Origin: Verrucomicrobiaceae bacterium
Lineage (GTDB): Bacteria > Verrucomicrobiota > Verrucomicrobiia > Verrucomicrobiales > Verrucomicrobiaceae
Assembly (NCBI GenBank): GCA_021151605.1
Contig: JAGKWZ010000004.1
Span: 1 to 64,000 of the forward strand
Direction: 5' to 3'
DNA length: 64,000 nucleotides
Shown here: one piece after another, positions 7,271 to 16,313 of the stretch
Layout: every line of letters starts with the position of its first letter
Position numbering within the stretch: the first letter of the stretch is position 1
Program-made: the position numbers and the translations under genes
Notes under the pieces: generated by a model
Databases searched by the model: none
What the model was told of the DNA's origin: nothing
The model's input: only the letters and a program-made list of their open reading frames with translations

Positions 7271-9445
7271 TTATGGTGCCGCGACTTTCACGCGGAGAAA
7301 CTGAGGCGCTGAGGTCGAAGGTGTATTCGAGCGCACAGTGATGATTTCGAGACCGCCAGAGAATCCGCGAGAGACTTCCGTGGTCGCAGTTTTGCTCCAA
7401 TTCATGAGATCATTCGACCATTCAACCTCAGGTCTTAGGTCTGCAATGGCCGGATCGTGAGTGAAGATGATGGCTGGGTAGTTTTCACCGCCAATATTCA
7501 CGACGCTCTGCATAGGCATGGGAGTTGTCGCTGTGTGTGGATCGAGGCCAAAGGCGGCTTCGAAGAGGTTGGTGATTCCATCTTGATCAGCATCGGCATC
7601 AAGATTCTGATTCTGCAAACCATTCGCTGCCTGCCAATACGCCGTAGTCTTGAGGTAGTTCACGTTTTCACGGTTCGTGACTCGCGGGTCGGTCAGCAAT
7701 GGCACATAGTTCACATTGTCTTTGATCGCGACAAATGGTCCTGTGGGCCAACTGTTCCAGATTACAAAGAAAGCACTGCGAGGATACCAAGCATCAAGCG
7801 CGGGTAGATAGGTCGAGTTGTAGGCGTTGGGCATATCGTCTTCATTAGCGGGCGGGCCGCCCTCGGTGATGGCGAAGGCTTTGGGATGCAGGCGTGATTG
7901 GGCATCGGCATCAAAACCAGGGTTCCAGCCGCTAATGTAAGCGCTGAAGCCAACGAGGTCGATGGCGTCATCTCCGGGGTAATAATAATCCATCGCCGCA
8001 CCCGCATTGCTAGTGCCCGCAGGACGATGCACGCCGATGTGGCCTTCGATGGTCCAGATGATGTTGTGCAGGCCTTTGACATTCACCATGTAGTCACGGA
8101 ACCAGCGATAGAGCGCGACGAACTCATCTTGCTGGAGTCTTCCATACCAGTTCCAAGTGCCGTTCTGCTCGGAGAAAGGTCGGAAGATCACTGGACGATC
8201 CGGGCCAAAGAGCGCGAGTTCCGCCGCGATGGCATCCATCCAGCCGGTCATACGCAGATTCGCCACAGTGCCGGGCGTGAGCAAGTCGGCGATGCTCACG
8301 CCGGTTTTGTCGCTGTTGGAGTTGTTCGTCCAAGGATTGCGCGGCGTGAAATGCAGAACCACAAGGCCCCCTGCGTCCATGTAAGAGCGTCCCACAGGGC
8401 CGCTGGCCGTGATTTGTAGTGGCTGAGCAGCGGTGGGACCTTCCGCAGTGATGCCGAGCACTGAAACCCAGCTCGGGAACCCCGCATTCGTCATGAGCGA
8501 GTTTAATCCGACGACGAAGTTGGCGTAGTCACCATTGGCGATGTCGTGCGCCTGCTGTCCGGTCAAATAGCGGCCGTTTCCGCGAGCGCCACGTGTTTGC
8601 ACATAATAGAGCAAGGCCTTTGTGGCGCTGCTGGCAAGTGGATCACTGGTGATGCCTGGGTAGGAGGAGGCGCTCTCGGGATCGGTGTTCGCCCAGTATT
8701 CGACCATGTTTGTGTGGCCATCGGCATCCACATCACCACTCGCATCGTTCACTAGCGGGCTAAGGTGATGCATACGTTCCCAGTTGTCCGTCATCGAATC
8801 GCCATCGCTGTCTTTATTAGTTGTGCTGGTGCCTGCAGTGATCTCCTCGAAGTTGCTACGGCCATCACCGTCGTCATCGGGTTCCATGAAGACGTCATCG
8901 AGATTGTAGGATGGAAAGGCACTGGTGGGAGCCGTACCCGGGTGGAGTTGCTCCACCGCGAAATAAATACGCGCGGCATTTCCCGTGCCTGTCCATGCGA
9001 TCAGCGCTGAGCCTTCCACCACGAGCCACTGCCCTACCTCCGCCCCACGCACGACACGCTCGGCTAGGATGATCGGCGTCTGTGCGATTGTGGAATTGAT
9101 ACTCATGAGGACACGCACCTGCGCCTGGGCATCTAGCTTAAATTGCGCGCGTGTCACATACGTCGCGCCATTGGTAAGTGCACCGAATAGGCCTGTGCTG
9201 TTTCCCTGCTGCATCACACCATCGGTGGCAGAGGTTCGATTCGCTATGCGCATGGAAAACGGGCCACTGACCGGTGCCAATGTATCCCGAGTAGCTCCGG
9301 TGAAGCCGGTCGGATTCACCACCCAGGGCGTGATGAGGGAAGCATTGCCAGGATTACTATCGAAGCCGCCATTCTGGATCGGTCCTGCGCTGGTGGTGGA
9401 GGTTATAAGGAGAGAGACGAAGGCGGAAAGAAGGTTTGCTTTCAT
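7271..9445 (-). CDS. Secreted GH26-like glycoside hydrolase with N-terminal CBM-like domain
   Basis: A 724-residue protein. A signal peptide (residues 1-20) is followed by a CBM4/9-like beta-sandwich (about 21-187) and Asp-rich calcium-type linkers (DDDGDGRSNFEE, DSDGDS, DVDADGHTNMVEYW; 190-255). The catalytic region is about 270-600, then comes a second Asp-rich module (DADADQDGITNLFEAAFGLD) and a C-terminal beta domain. The motif RPFSEQNGTWNWYG with Glu426 and the ITEGG motif with Glu528 fit the acid/base and nucleophile of clan A retaining enzymes of family GH26, mainly beta-mannanases. It is convergent with the PSD1 gene, five bases between stops. The fold call is good; mannan as substrate is inference. 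Confidence 0.75.
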   Translation of the reverse strand: MKANLLSAFVSLLITSTTSAGPIQNGGFDSNPGNASLITPWVVNPTGFTGATRDTLAPVSGPFSMRIANRTSATDGVMQQGNSTGLFGALTNGATYVTRAQFKLDAQAQVRVLMSINSTIAQTPIILAERVVRGAEVGQWLVVEGSALIAWTGTGNAARIYFAVEQLHPGTAPTSAFPSYNLDDVFMEPDDDGDGRSNFEEITAGTSTTNKDSDGDSMTDNWERMHHLSPLVNDASGDVDADGHTNMVEYWANTDPESASSYPGITSDPLASSATKALLYYVQTRGARGNGRYLTGQQAHDIANGDYANFVVGLNSLMTNAGFPSWVSVLGITAEGPTAAQPLQITASGPVGRSYMDAGGLVVLHFTPRNPWTNNSNSDKTGVSIADLLTPGTVANLRMTGWMDAIAAELALFGPDRPVIFRPFSEQNGTWNWYGRLQQDEFVALYRWFRDYMVNVKGLHNIIWTIEGHIGVHRPAGTSNAGAAMDYYYPGDDAIDLVGFSAYISGWNPGFDADAQSRLHPKAFAITEGGPPANEDDMPNAYNSTYLPALDAWYPRSAFFVIWNSWPTGPFVAIKDNVNYVPLLTDPRVTNRENVNYLKTTAYWQAANGLQNQNLDADADQDGITNLFEAAFGLDPHTATTPMPMQSVVNIGGENYPAIIFTHDPAIADLRPEVEWSNDLMNWSKTATTEVSRGFSGGLEIITVRSNTPSTSAPQFLRVKVAAP

Positions 9446-9583
9446 GAGCCGATTGTCTGGCGATTGATGTCGGTTCTCAATTCACCCACGGGAGCATGCC
9501 GCCCACCTTCGATGCTCCTTTCGGTGCACTCGTTGATGCTCATGCAAGTTGCGCAATGACGTGAAGCAGGCTGAAATCGGCGA

Positions 9584-10588
9584 ATGAACTTCCGACGCAC
9601 TCTTTTGTGGCTTCACCGCTGGGCAGGCGTGATTGCGGGACTGGTGATTCTAGTGATCGCGTTCACAGGTGGGGCGCTGGTGTTTGAGCAGACGATCCAG
9701 CGCTGGCTCAGGCCGGATTTGTATCCGCAGCAGGCCACGGCGAAGTCAGAGCGAATGCCGATTTCCATGGTGCTGGCGCAACATCCGCGCGTGCAGGGCA
9801 TCCGCCTGCCGCGTGACGAAAACGATGCGCTGGTGCTCTTTTCAGGCCCAAAGGCATTCCACATCGATTCACGTGATGGTAAACTGCTCGGCACACGGCC
9901 TCGCATGGGCGGATGGGAACAAACGATGATGAAGCTGCATGTGAATCTGCTGCAAGGTTCGGTGGGCGGAACGGTCGTGGTGGTGGCGACGTGCATCACA
10001 CTGGGCCTCGCGCTCACGGGGCTGTGGCTGTGGTGGCCGCTGCTCATCTTTGGCTTTCGGAAGGGCGCGAGCTTCCGCCGCTTCAATCTCGATCTGCACA
10101 GCGTGGCGGGACTCTACTCATCCGTCTTTCTGCTCATCCTCGGCATCACCGGCCTCACACTGCGCTACATACACGGCGAGCATCCGCAGCCACCGCAGGT
10201 GCCGTTCGTTCAGCAGGATCAGTCGTGGCTCAACGTGGATGAGGCCATCAAGAAGGCCGAAGCCGCACTGCCAGGGGCACGCGCAGCTTCCGTGGAGATG
10301 CCACCACCCCAGCGGCCCGTATTTCGCATCCAGCTCGCCTTTCCTGAGGATGGATCACCTGCGGGCCGCAGCGTGATCTTTCTCAGTCGGATCGACGGGC
10401 GTGTGCTCGAAAAGCATAGCTCTCGTGAGGGAACATGGTCAGAGCTTTATCAAATGGCGCAGCTTTCCATCCACATGGGCAGCATTGGCGGCACTACCAC
10501 GCGTTGGATCGCCTTCATCACCTGTGTGGCGCTGGTGCTGCAAATCGTCAGCGGCTATGTGCTGTGGTGGAAACGAAAGTCGTCATGA
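9584..10588 (+). CDS. PepSY-associated transmembrane protein (PiuB-type)
   Basis: A 334-residue membrane protein with four membrane segments: WAGVIAGLVILVIAFTGGAL (about 13-32), TVVVVATCITLGLALTGLWL (near 130-150), LYSSVFLLILGITGLTL (about 175-192) and WIAFITCVALVLQIVSGYVL near the C-terminus. The HRWAG motif at the N-terminus and LHSVAGLYSS in the middle carry the conserved histidines of PepSY_TM proteins, which are linked to siderophore or heme-iron reduction in the inner membrane. The gene overlaps the following histidine kinase by four bases (ATGA), so sensor and membrane protein are made together; an iron or redox signal is plausible but inferred. Confidence 0.85.
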   Translation: MNFRRTLLWLHRWAGVIAGLVILVIAFTGGALVFEQTIQRWLRPDLYPQQATAKSERMPISMVLAQHPRVQGIRLPRDENDALVLFSGPKAFHIDSRDGKLLGTRPRMGGWEQTMMKLHVNLLQGSVGGTVVVVATCITLGLALTGLWLWWPLLIFGFRKGASFRRFNLDLHSVAGLYSSVFLLILGITGLTLRYIHGEHPQPPQVPFVQQDQSWLNVDEAIKKAEAALPGARAASVEMPPPQRPVFRIQLAFPEDGSPAGRSVIFLSRIDGRVLEKHSSREGTWSELYQMAQLSIHMGSIGGTTTRWIAFITCVALVLQIVSGYVLWWKRKSS

Positions 10589-12114
10589 AAACGCCCCGCT
10601 GGATCGAGCAACCGCGTACACTCGCGGCACTAACGCTGGCCTTTGCGCTGGTGCCTGCTGCGGTCGCTTTCATCACCTTCAGAGCAGCGCGTGAGCGCGA
10701 TGCAAAGCTCTTCGACACCGCCACGGAGGTCCTGGTGGAGCAGCTCAAGATCAACACGATGCGCCATCAGAACTTCCTCAACATCATGCGCAATCAATGG
10801 CGCTTTGTGCCGGACTCCACGCACCCTCCGAAAGGCATGCCGCCACCCGGTTGGGAAACGCGCATCACGCATCTTAGCGCCACAGCTTACGCCCATCACG
10901 AGGACGAGAAAAACATCCGTGTACTCTGGCAGCAGGGCCGCAACACATTATCCAAAGTGGGCGACAACCTCGCAGACAATGCACAGCTGGCCGGCGCTCT
11001 GCGACAGGCCCGGCTGAGCACAGCACCGCTCGTTTTTGGTGCCCATCTCTCGAAGAGCACTCTGGTGATCGTCGGCGCTGTGACCTCACCCAACGACAAC
11101 ATGCTGGTTCGTGGCTACATCCTCGGCTGGCTCGATCTCGATTCATTTTGCCATGATCCGACGCTGCCGCTCCTGAGCAGCGAAGCCCTGCGGGCAAGGC
11201 CCGTCTCTGCAGACGATCCGCCCGATGCCGCTGAACGCCGCAAGCTCATCAGCGATGGTGAGAATAAATCAGAGTGGACTGTAGCCGTCACCCGCGGTCC
11301 CGGCTTCAGTCGTGAGTATGGAACGCCGATGACTTGGATCGGCTTCGCCGCGCTGGCACTCAGCATTGTCCCTTTGTCCATCCTTGTGATCATTGCCTCT
11401 CGCGCCGGCAAACTCCGGGCCGCACTTGACGCGGAACGTGAACTCGGGCGGATGAAAAATCAGTTCGTCAGCAGCGTCTCGCACGAGTTCCGCACGCCGC
11501 TGAGCGTGATTTTGTCCGGTGCGGAACTGCTTGAGGCTCACGCAGGCCAGCTCAGTGAATCACGACGGCTGGAACTGCTCACGCAGATCAAAAGCTCGAC
11601 CGGTCGCATGAATGAAATGGTCGAACAGGTGCTGCTGCTAGGCCGCATCGAGTCCGGTACGATGAAGGCGAATCCGCAGCCAGTGGATGTCGCCGCACTG
11701 TGCCGCGAGATCGTCGAAGAGGTACAGATCGCCACGCAGCAACGCTGCGCGATTGAAACGGAATTCGCTGAATCCACGCGCTCTATTGATGTGGGACTCA
11801 TGCGCAGCGTACTGGTGAATCTGCTCACCAATGCCGTTAAATACTCGAAGCCAGGCGGCAAGGTTATCTTTGCCGCGCATGAGTATGGAGACTTGTTCCG
11901 CTTTCACGTTCACGACGAAGGCATCGGCATTCCTGCTGCTGATCAAGCACGCATTGGCGAGCCCTTTCATCGCGCCTGCAATGTGGGTGACATTGACGGG
12001 ACTGGCTTAGGCCTCGCTGTGGTGAAACGCTGCGTCGAACTCTGTGGAGGCGAATTCCAGTTCAGCAGCCAGGAGGGACAAGGAACTCACGCCTCCATCT
12101 TTTTGAGAGTATGA
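10585..12114 (+). CDS. Membrane sensor histidine kinase
   Basis: A 509-residue kinase starting MKTPRWIEQP inside the ATGA overlap with the PepSY gene. It has a first membrane segment (about 12-32), a periplasmic sensor region (about 33-248) of unrecognised fold and a second membrane segment (about 250-271). The HisKA domain has phospho-acceptor His300 in SHEFRTPLS, and the HATPase domain shows N-box NLLTNAVKY (412-420), G1 DEGIGIP (444-450) and G2 GTGLGL (472-477). It overlaps its response regulator by four bases, making a textbook two-component pair. The sensed signal is unknown; coupling to a PepSY protein points to iron, heme or envelope redox state. Confidence 0.92.
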   Translation: MKTPRWIEQPRTLAALTLAFALVPAAVAFITFRAARERDAKLFDTATEVLVEQLKINTMRHQNFLNIMRNQWRFVPDSTHPPKGMPPPGWETRITHLSATAYAHHEDEKNIRVLWQQGRNTLSKVGDNLADNAQLAGALRQARLSTAPLVFGAHLSKSTLVIVGAVTSPNDNMLVRGYILGWLDLDSFCHDPTLPLLSSEALRARPVSADDPPDAAERRKLISDGENKSEWTVAVTRGPGFSREYGTPMTWIGFAALALSIVPLSILVIIASRAGKLRAALDAERELGRMKNQFVSSVSHEFRTPLSVILSGAELLEAHAGQLSESRRLELLTQIKSSTGRMNEMVEQVLLLGRIESGTMKANPQPVDVAALCREIVEEVQIATQQRCAIETEFAESTRSIDVGLMRSVLVNLLTNAVKYSKPGGKVIFAAHEYGDLFRFHVHDEGIGIPAADQARIGEPFHRACNVGDIDGTGLGLAVVKRCVELCGGEFQFSSQEGQGTHASIFLRV

Positions 12115-12719
12115 CCACGATCCTCCTCATCGAAGACCACGCGCCGTTGCGCGAAAACTTATGTGAGTTGCTCACGCTGGAAGGCTTTCACGTGCTAGCC
12201 GCTGCGGATGGCCGCACCGGACTGCAACTGGCCTCGCAGCATCATCCTACCCTGATTTTATGCGACATCATGCTACCCGGCATGGACGGCTACGAAGTGC
12301 TGACCCGTCTGCGGGCCGATGCGACGATGAAAGCGGCGCCCTTCATCTTTCTCACGGCCAAAGGAACGCCGCCGGACATCCGTGCTGGCATGAATCTCGG
12401 TGCGGATGATTACCTGCCGAAGCCTGTCTCACGAATCGACTTGCTCAAAGCCGTGCGCACGCGGCTGGAACGTGCGAAGCAGCAACAGCGTTTTCAGCCC
12501 AACTTCGACGATCCGAAGCCGTTGGAGAAGCTCGGCATCTCTCCGCGCGAGGCCGAGGTGCTTCTGTGGGTGGCCCAGGGAAAGGGGAACCACGAGGTCG
12601 CCGAGATCCTGGGTCTCAGCGTCGCCACGGTGAAGAAGCACACGATCCACATCTTTGAGAAGCTCGGCGTGGAAAGCCGCACTGCGGCCACGCTGAGAGC
12701 TGTGGAAGCATTGGCTTGA
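12111..12719 (+). CDS. LuxR/NarL-type response regulator
   Basis: A 202-residue regulator. The receiver domain (1-120) has acidic residues near ED9, phospho-acceptor Asp52 in LILCDIMLPGMDG, the switch Thr in FLTAKG and Lys in YLPKP. The C-terminal LuxR-type helix-turn-helix (about 140-202) carries LGISPREAEVLLWVAQGK and the recognition helix region VATVKKHTIHIFEKLGV. The receiver looks OmpR-like in sequence, but the output domain is LuxR. It is translated through an ATGA overlap with the kinase, its obvious partner. Target genes are not visible from the sequence; the operon itself is a candidate. Confidence 0.92.
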   Translation: MTTILLIEDHAPLRENLCELLTLEGFHVLAAADGRTGLQLASQHHPTLILCDIMLPGMDGYEVLTRLRADATMKAAPFIFLTAKGTPPDIRAGMNLGADDYLPKPVSRIDLLKAVRTRLERAKQQQRFQPNFDDPKPLEKLGISPREAEVLLWVAQGKGNHEVAEILGLSVATVKKHTIHIFEKLGVESRTAATLRAVEALA

Positions 12720-12752
12720 GCGGTGCGTTGTAGTGCGGCTATTCTCTTGCAC

Positions 12753-14162
12753 ATGCCCCTACTCACACGTCGCCATATTCTTCAGCAAGCCGGAGCCGGA
12801 TTTGGCGGGCTGGCTTTGCAGTCGTTGATGGGGGCTGACGGGCTGCTGACGAACACGAATCCGCTGGCACCTCGCACGCCTCATTTCGCGCCAAAGGCGA
12901 AGTCGGTGATCTTCCTCTTCATGTATGGCGGGCCATCGCATGTGGATCTCTTTGATCCGAAGCCGGAGCTGGCGCGCTGGCATGGGAAGGCGATCCCGGT
13001 GTGGAAGAAGGAAGACGCTTTCATGGGCGGGAAGACGAAGAACGTGGCGATGCAGAGCCCGTATCGCTTTGCGAAGCACGGGCAGTCGGGGATCGACATG
13101 GCGGAGGTGTACCCGAACCTCACGCGTCATGCTGACAGCCTCTGCGTAATCCGCTCCATGCATGCGGAGAGCAACAATCACGCGCCTGCGCTCTTCCAGA
13201 TGAACTCGGGCTTTACCCAGGCTGGCAGGCCGAGCATGGGCTCGTGGGTGACGTATGGGCTGGGCTCCGAAAGTGAGAATCTGCCCGCCTTTGTCGTGCT
13301 GCTGGACAAGCTCGGTGCCCCGGTGAATGGCGCGATGAATTGGTCAAACGGCTTCATGCCCGCCTCATATCAGGGCGTGCCTTTCCGCAGCAGTGGCGAG
13401 CCTATAGCGTATCTCACGCCACCGAAGAGCGTGAGCACGACCCAGCAGCGTGCGCGGCTGGATTTGCTGAAGCAATGGAACGCCGAGTATGCCGCAGCGA
13501 ACCCGGCAGAGACAGCGCTGGCCGCGCGGCTAAATGCGTATGAGCTGGCTTACCGGATGCAGATGAGCGCCACGGAATGCACCGACCTGAAAGGTGAATC
13601 CGCAGCCGTGCGCCAGATGTATGGGCTGGATCATCCGACGACGGCGCACTTTGGCAAAAACTGCCTGCTCGCGCGGCGACTCGTTGAGCGCGGTGTGCGC
13701 TTCGTACAGGTGTACAGCGGCGGCAATGAAGGCCCGAAGGCTTGGGATGCACACGATGACTTAAAGAAGAACCATGATCTCCACTGCGCGGAGACGGATG
13801 GCCCTATCGCGGCCCTTTTGGATGATCTGAAGATCAGCGGTCTGCTGGACACGACACTCGTCGTGTGGGGCGGCGAGTTTGGCCGCTCACCCGTGGCGGA
13901 GAACGGCAAGGGCCGCGACCATCACCCAAAAGGTTTTACCATGTGGATGGCAGGCGGCGGCATCAAAGGCGGCATGATCCACGGTGCGACGGATGAGTTC
14001 GGCTACGCAGCGGTGGAGAAGAAAGTCTCCGTGCCTGATCTGCACGCTACGATCCTGCATCAACTTGGTCTGGATCACGAGCAGCTCACCTACCGCTTCC
14101 AAAGCCGGGACTTCCGACTCACGGACGTGAGCGGACAGGTGGTTCGGGATCTTCTTGCATGA
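12753..14162 (+). CDS. DUF1501 protein with Tat-like leader
   Basis: A 469-residue DUF1501 protein (alkaline-phosphatase/sulfatase-like fold), starting MPLLTRRHILQQAGAGFGG, a twin-arginine-type leader. The family blocks are AKSVIFLFMYGGPSHVDLFDPK (given in part: GGPSHVDLFDPK, about 58-69), NNHAPALFQMNSG, GVRFVQVY, WDAHDDLKKNH and VVWGGEFGRSP near the metal-binding region. DUF1501 proteins usually pair with PSD1/PSCyt1 proteins in this phylum. Here no PSD1 gene is adjacent; the nearest is 5.5 kb upstream. A longer start at 12723 would spoil the leader and was rejected. Confidence 0.9.
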   Translation: MPLLTRRHILQQAGAGFGGLALQSLMGADGLLTNTNPLAPRTPHFAPKAKSVIFLFMYGGPSHVDLFDPKPELARWHGKAIPVWKKEDAFMGGKTKNVAMQSPYRFAKHGQSGIDMAEVYPNLTRHADSLCVIRSMHAESNNHAPALFQMNSGFTQAGRPSMGSWVTYGLGSESENLPAFVVLLDKLGAPVNGAMNWSNGFMPASYQGVPFRSSGEPIAYLTPPKSVSTTQQRARLDLLKQWNAEYAAANPAETALAARLNAYELAYRMQMSATECTDLKGESAAVRQMYGLDHPTTAHFGKNCLLARRLVERGVRFVQVYSGGNEGPKAWDAHDDLKKNHDLHCAETDGPIAALLDDLKISGLLDTTLVVWGGEFGRSPVAENGKGRDHHPKGFTMWMAGGGIKGGMIHGATDEFGYAAVEKKVSVPDLHATILHQLGLDHEQLTYRFQSRDFRLTDVSGQVVRDLLA

Positions 14163-14225
14163 TCCTTTTGTTTGAGTTCGGGCAAACGCATGCCTCGTCT
14201 GTAAAGTTAAATCACAATTGACGAA

Positions 14226-15179
14226 TTAACTACGCACAGGAAGCCCTAATCCCAAGGTTCGGGACCAGATACTGAAGGTGATCAGGCTGCTGAGGATGAG
14301 GATGCATATACCATTAAAATTATGCAATTGGGCTAGCCACAAGCCATTCTCAGGCTGCAGCGCGTAGATCCCAAGGATGACTTGATTCACTGGCATAACC
14401 ATCAGGGCAGGCGGGACCAAGCGAAGGCCACCGACACCTCCTAGCAGATATCGCACTTTCCAAGCGACAAAGATGGTGAGGACCGCGGTCATGATGCCGC
14501 CATACCGGTGAAAGCCAGATAGAGTGTGATCAGAGTAGTTGGTGATTGTTTGGGTAAAAACAGAAAGTAACTGGAGCGCACTAAAAATCCGAGAGGATTG
14601 AATCTGAGAGACCGGGATGAAAATCTTTCCCTCATGCCAGCTACGAGAGGTGACAAATGCGACCAAGGTAAGATGACATAAAAATGTCAGACCAAGTATG
14701 TGCTGCATAATGTCAGCGAAACCACCAGCCTTCATTCCACGCATGATGAGCAAGGCAGACTGCAAAACGCTCGTGAATACAGCCAGCGTACACAATCCTC
14801 GAGGGAGTGGCCAGCGTTTGGCAATCCACGTCATCACAAACCAAGAGAGGGCCAAGATTAGAATAACTGTCGCTGCCACGAGGGCTGCTTTGGAGACGAG
14901 GTAGAGAAATCCCACACTGATCAGAATCATTCCTGACGCTTCAAGCAAGCTTGGACTATGCCGGGCGAATTGCCAAAAATACATCACAAGCACAAGAAGG
15001 TCGATGCTCCGTAGCAGGAGAAATTGCGCCCCTGGCGACCAATCCTGCGCAATGCTAAGCGAGATCAGAGAGGCAATCACAGCAAGCACACTGGGACGGA
15101 CAAAAGCTATCCAACTATGGGTCACAATCCTTCGGTCACGAGGGCTGAGTTCATCAACGATTGGTTCTGCTTCAGGCAT
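14226..15179 (-). CDS. Multi-pass membrane protein at the end of the oxidase operon
   Basis: A 317-residue protein with about eight hydrophobic segments, no recognisable soluble domain and a short charged N-terminus (MPEAEPIVDELSPRDRR). Membrane histidines occur in MQHILGLTFLCH and in LHNFNGICIL, and there is an apparent two-fold arrangement of four-helix groups. It follows ctaA by 41 bases on the same strand and is the last gene of the cluster. The pattern of histidines and helices makes a distant relative of the CtaA/Cox15 heme-synthase fold, or another heme-binding assembly factor, conceivable, but the conserved Cys pair of CtaA is absent. I cannot name the family. Confidence 0.6.
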   Translation of the reverse strand: MPEAEPIVDELSPRDRRIVTHSWIAFVRPSVLAVIASLISLSIAQDWSPGAQFLLLRSIDLLVLVMYFWQFARHSPSLLEASGMILISVGFLYLVSKAALVAATVILILALSWFVMTWIAKRWPLPRGLCTLAVFTSVLQSALLIMRGMKAGGFADIMQHILGLTFLCHLTLVAFVTSRSWHEGKIFIPVSQIQSSRIFSALQLLSVFTQTITNYSDHTLSGFHRYGGIMTAVLTIFVAWKVRYLLGGVGGLRLVPPALMVMPVNQVILGIYALQPENGLWLAQLHNFNGICILILSSLITFSIWSRTLGLGLPVRS

Positions 15180-15219
15180 TTACAACGAATTACCTCAGCG
15201 GTGAAGGCTTGTAAACGAT

Positions 15220-16224
15220 CTAGGAGTTTGCGCGCCGCACCCAGCGGGAACCGAGAAGCCAGAGAAATAGGGCACTGACGAGGAGTGACGAAAGTCCGAC
15301 GTGGAGGATTTGCGCGATGGCTAGGATTCCAACATTGGCGAGCACGACGCCGAGGAGCATCTGGCTGATGATAATCGCCGTGATGGTAATTTCGAGCCAA
15401 CCACGATGGGCCAAGGCCCGGCAGCGACGGAAGAAGGCGATGCCGGAGAATAGAATGAGCCAGGAGAAGCTGCGGTGGACGAGGTAAACCCAGCTCGACT
15501 CCAACTCATGCACCCACTCGGCGCGTGTGTGACCAGCATGGGTGCGGGCGAGTTCATCGGTAAGTTCACGCACCTGGGAGCCGAGGACACCTTCGGCGAC
15601 GATCAAGGCAAACAAGGCCCATGCGAGCCAGCGGAGCTTTGAATCGGGTTCTGCTTTCCAAGCCAAGGACCATGGGCGCTCGGTCCCTCGCCAAGCGGTG
15701 TAAACGAGCACGCATAATAGCAGGATGGCCAGTGCCATATGGAGCGTGATGATACCAGGTTTCAGGCCGCTGAGAACGACGCGCGCCCCCAGCCACGCAT
15801 TCACGCCGACTAGAATGACGGCGAAGGTAGAGGTGAGCCAAATCACTGAGCGGTCTTTTCGCCATTCGAAAATAGAGGCGAACCACATGACCATGACGGA
15901 GAGACCGACGGGAATGCTGGTCAGGCGGTTGAGGTATTCGATCCAGGTGGCGACTGGGTTGAACTCGGCTTTAAGCTTTTCGGGAGTGATTGAGGCGGGA
16001 TCTCGGCCCATCGCAGCTGCTTTGAGGCGAAATTTTTCGAGGTCGAGTTTGGTTAAGTCGATCTCCTCAGCAGTGGTCGGGGGCACCCAGCAGCCGTAAC
16101 AGAATGGCCAGTCGGGGCAGCCAAGACCGGAGCCTGTGGTGCGGACGATCGCACCGACGAAGATCAGGATCTCGATAGCCACGAAGGCGGATAAGGCAAT
16201 GCGTTGGAAGCGGGAGAGTTTCAT
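15220..16224 (-). CDS. ctaA: Heme A synthase (CtaA/Cox15)
   Basis: A 334-residue enzyme converting heme O to heme A for the aa3 oxidase encoded upstream. Start MKLSRFQRIAL; a longer upstream reading is Arg-rich and was rejected. It has eight membrane helices in two four-helix halves. The first extracytoplasmic loop has GSGLGCPDWPFCYGC with the conserved cysteines. The heme-ligand histidines are in the expected helices (ITLHMALAILL; YLVHRSFSWLIL; AQILHVGLSSLLV). The loop EYLNRLTSIPVG carries the catalytic glutamate. It lies 89 bases after subunit II and supplies the cofactor for the same operon. Confidence 0.93.
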   Translation of the reverse strand: MKLSRFQRIALSAFVAIEILIFVGAIVRTTGSGLGCPDWPFCYGCWVPPTTAEEIDLTKLDLEKFRLKAAAMGRDPASITPEKLKAEFNPVATWIEYLNRLTSIPVGLSVMVMWFASIFEWRKDRSVIWLTSTFAVILVGVNAWLGARVVLSGLKPGIITLHMALAILLLCVLVYTAWRGTERPWSLAWKAEPDSKLRWLAWALFALIVAEGVLGSQVRELTDELARTHAGHTRAEWVHELESSWVYLVHRSFSWLILFSGIAFFRRCRALAHRGWLEITITAIIISQMLLGVVLANVGILAIAQILHVGLSSLLVSALFLWLLGSRWVRRANS

Positions 16225-16313
16225 CGATAAAGAAGAACGCTGCCTGGAGATCATCCGAGGCAGCGTTCGCAAATGGTTGGGGAAATGGCGGCGAACTTGC
16301 GCGAGCGGCAAAC

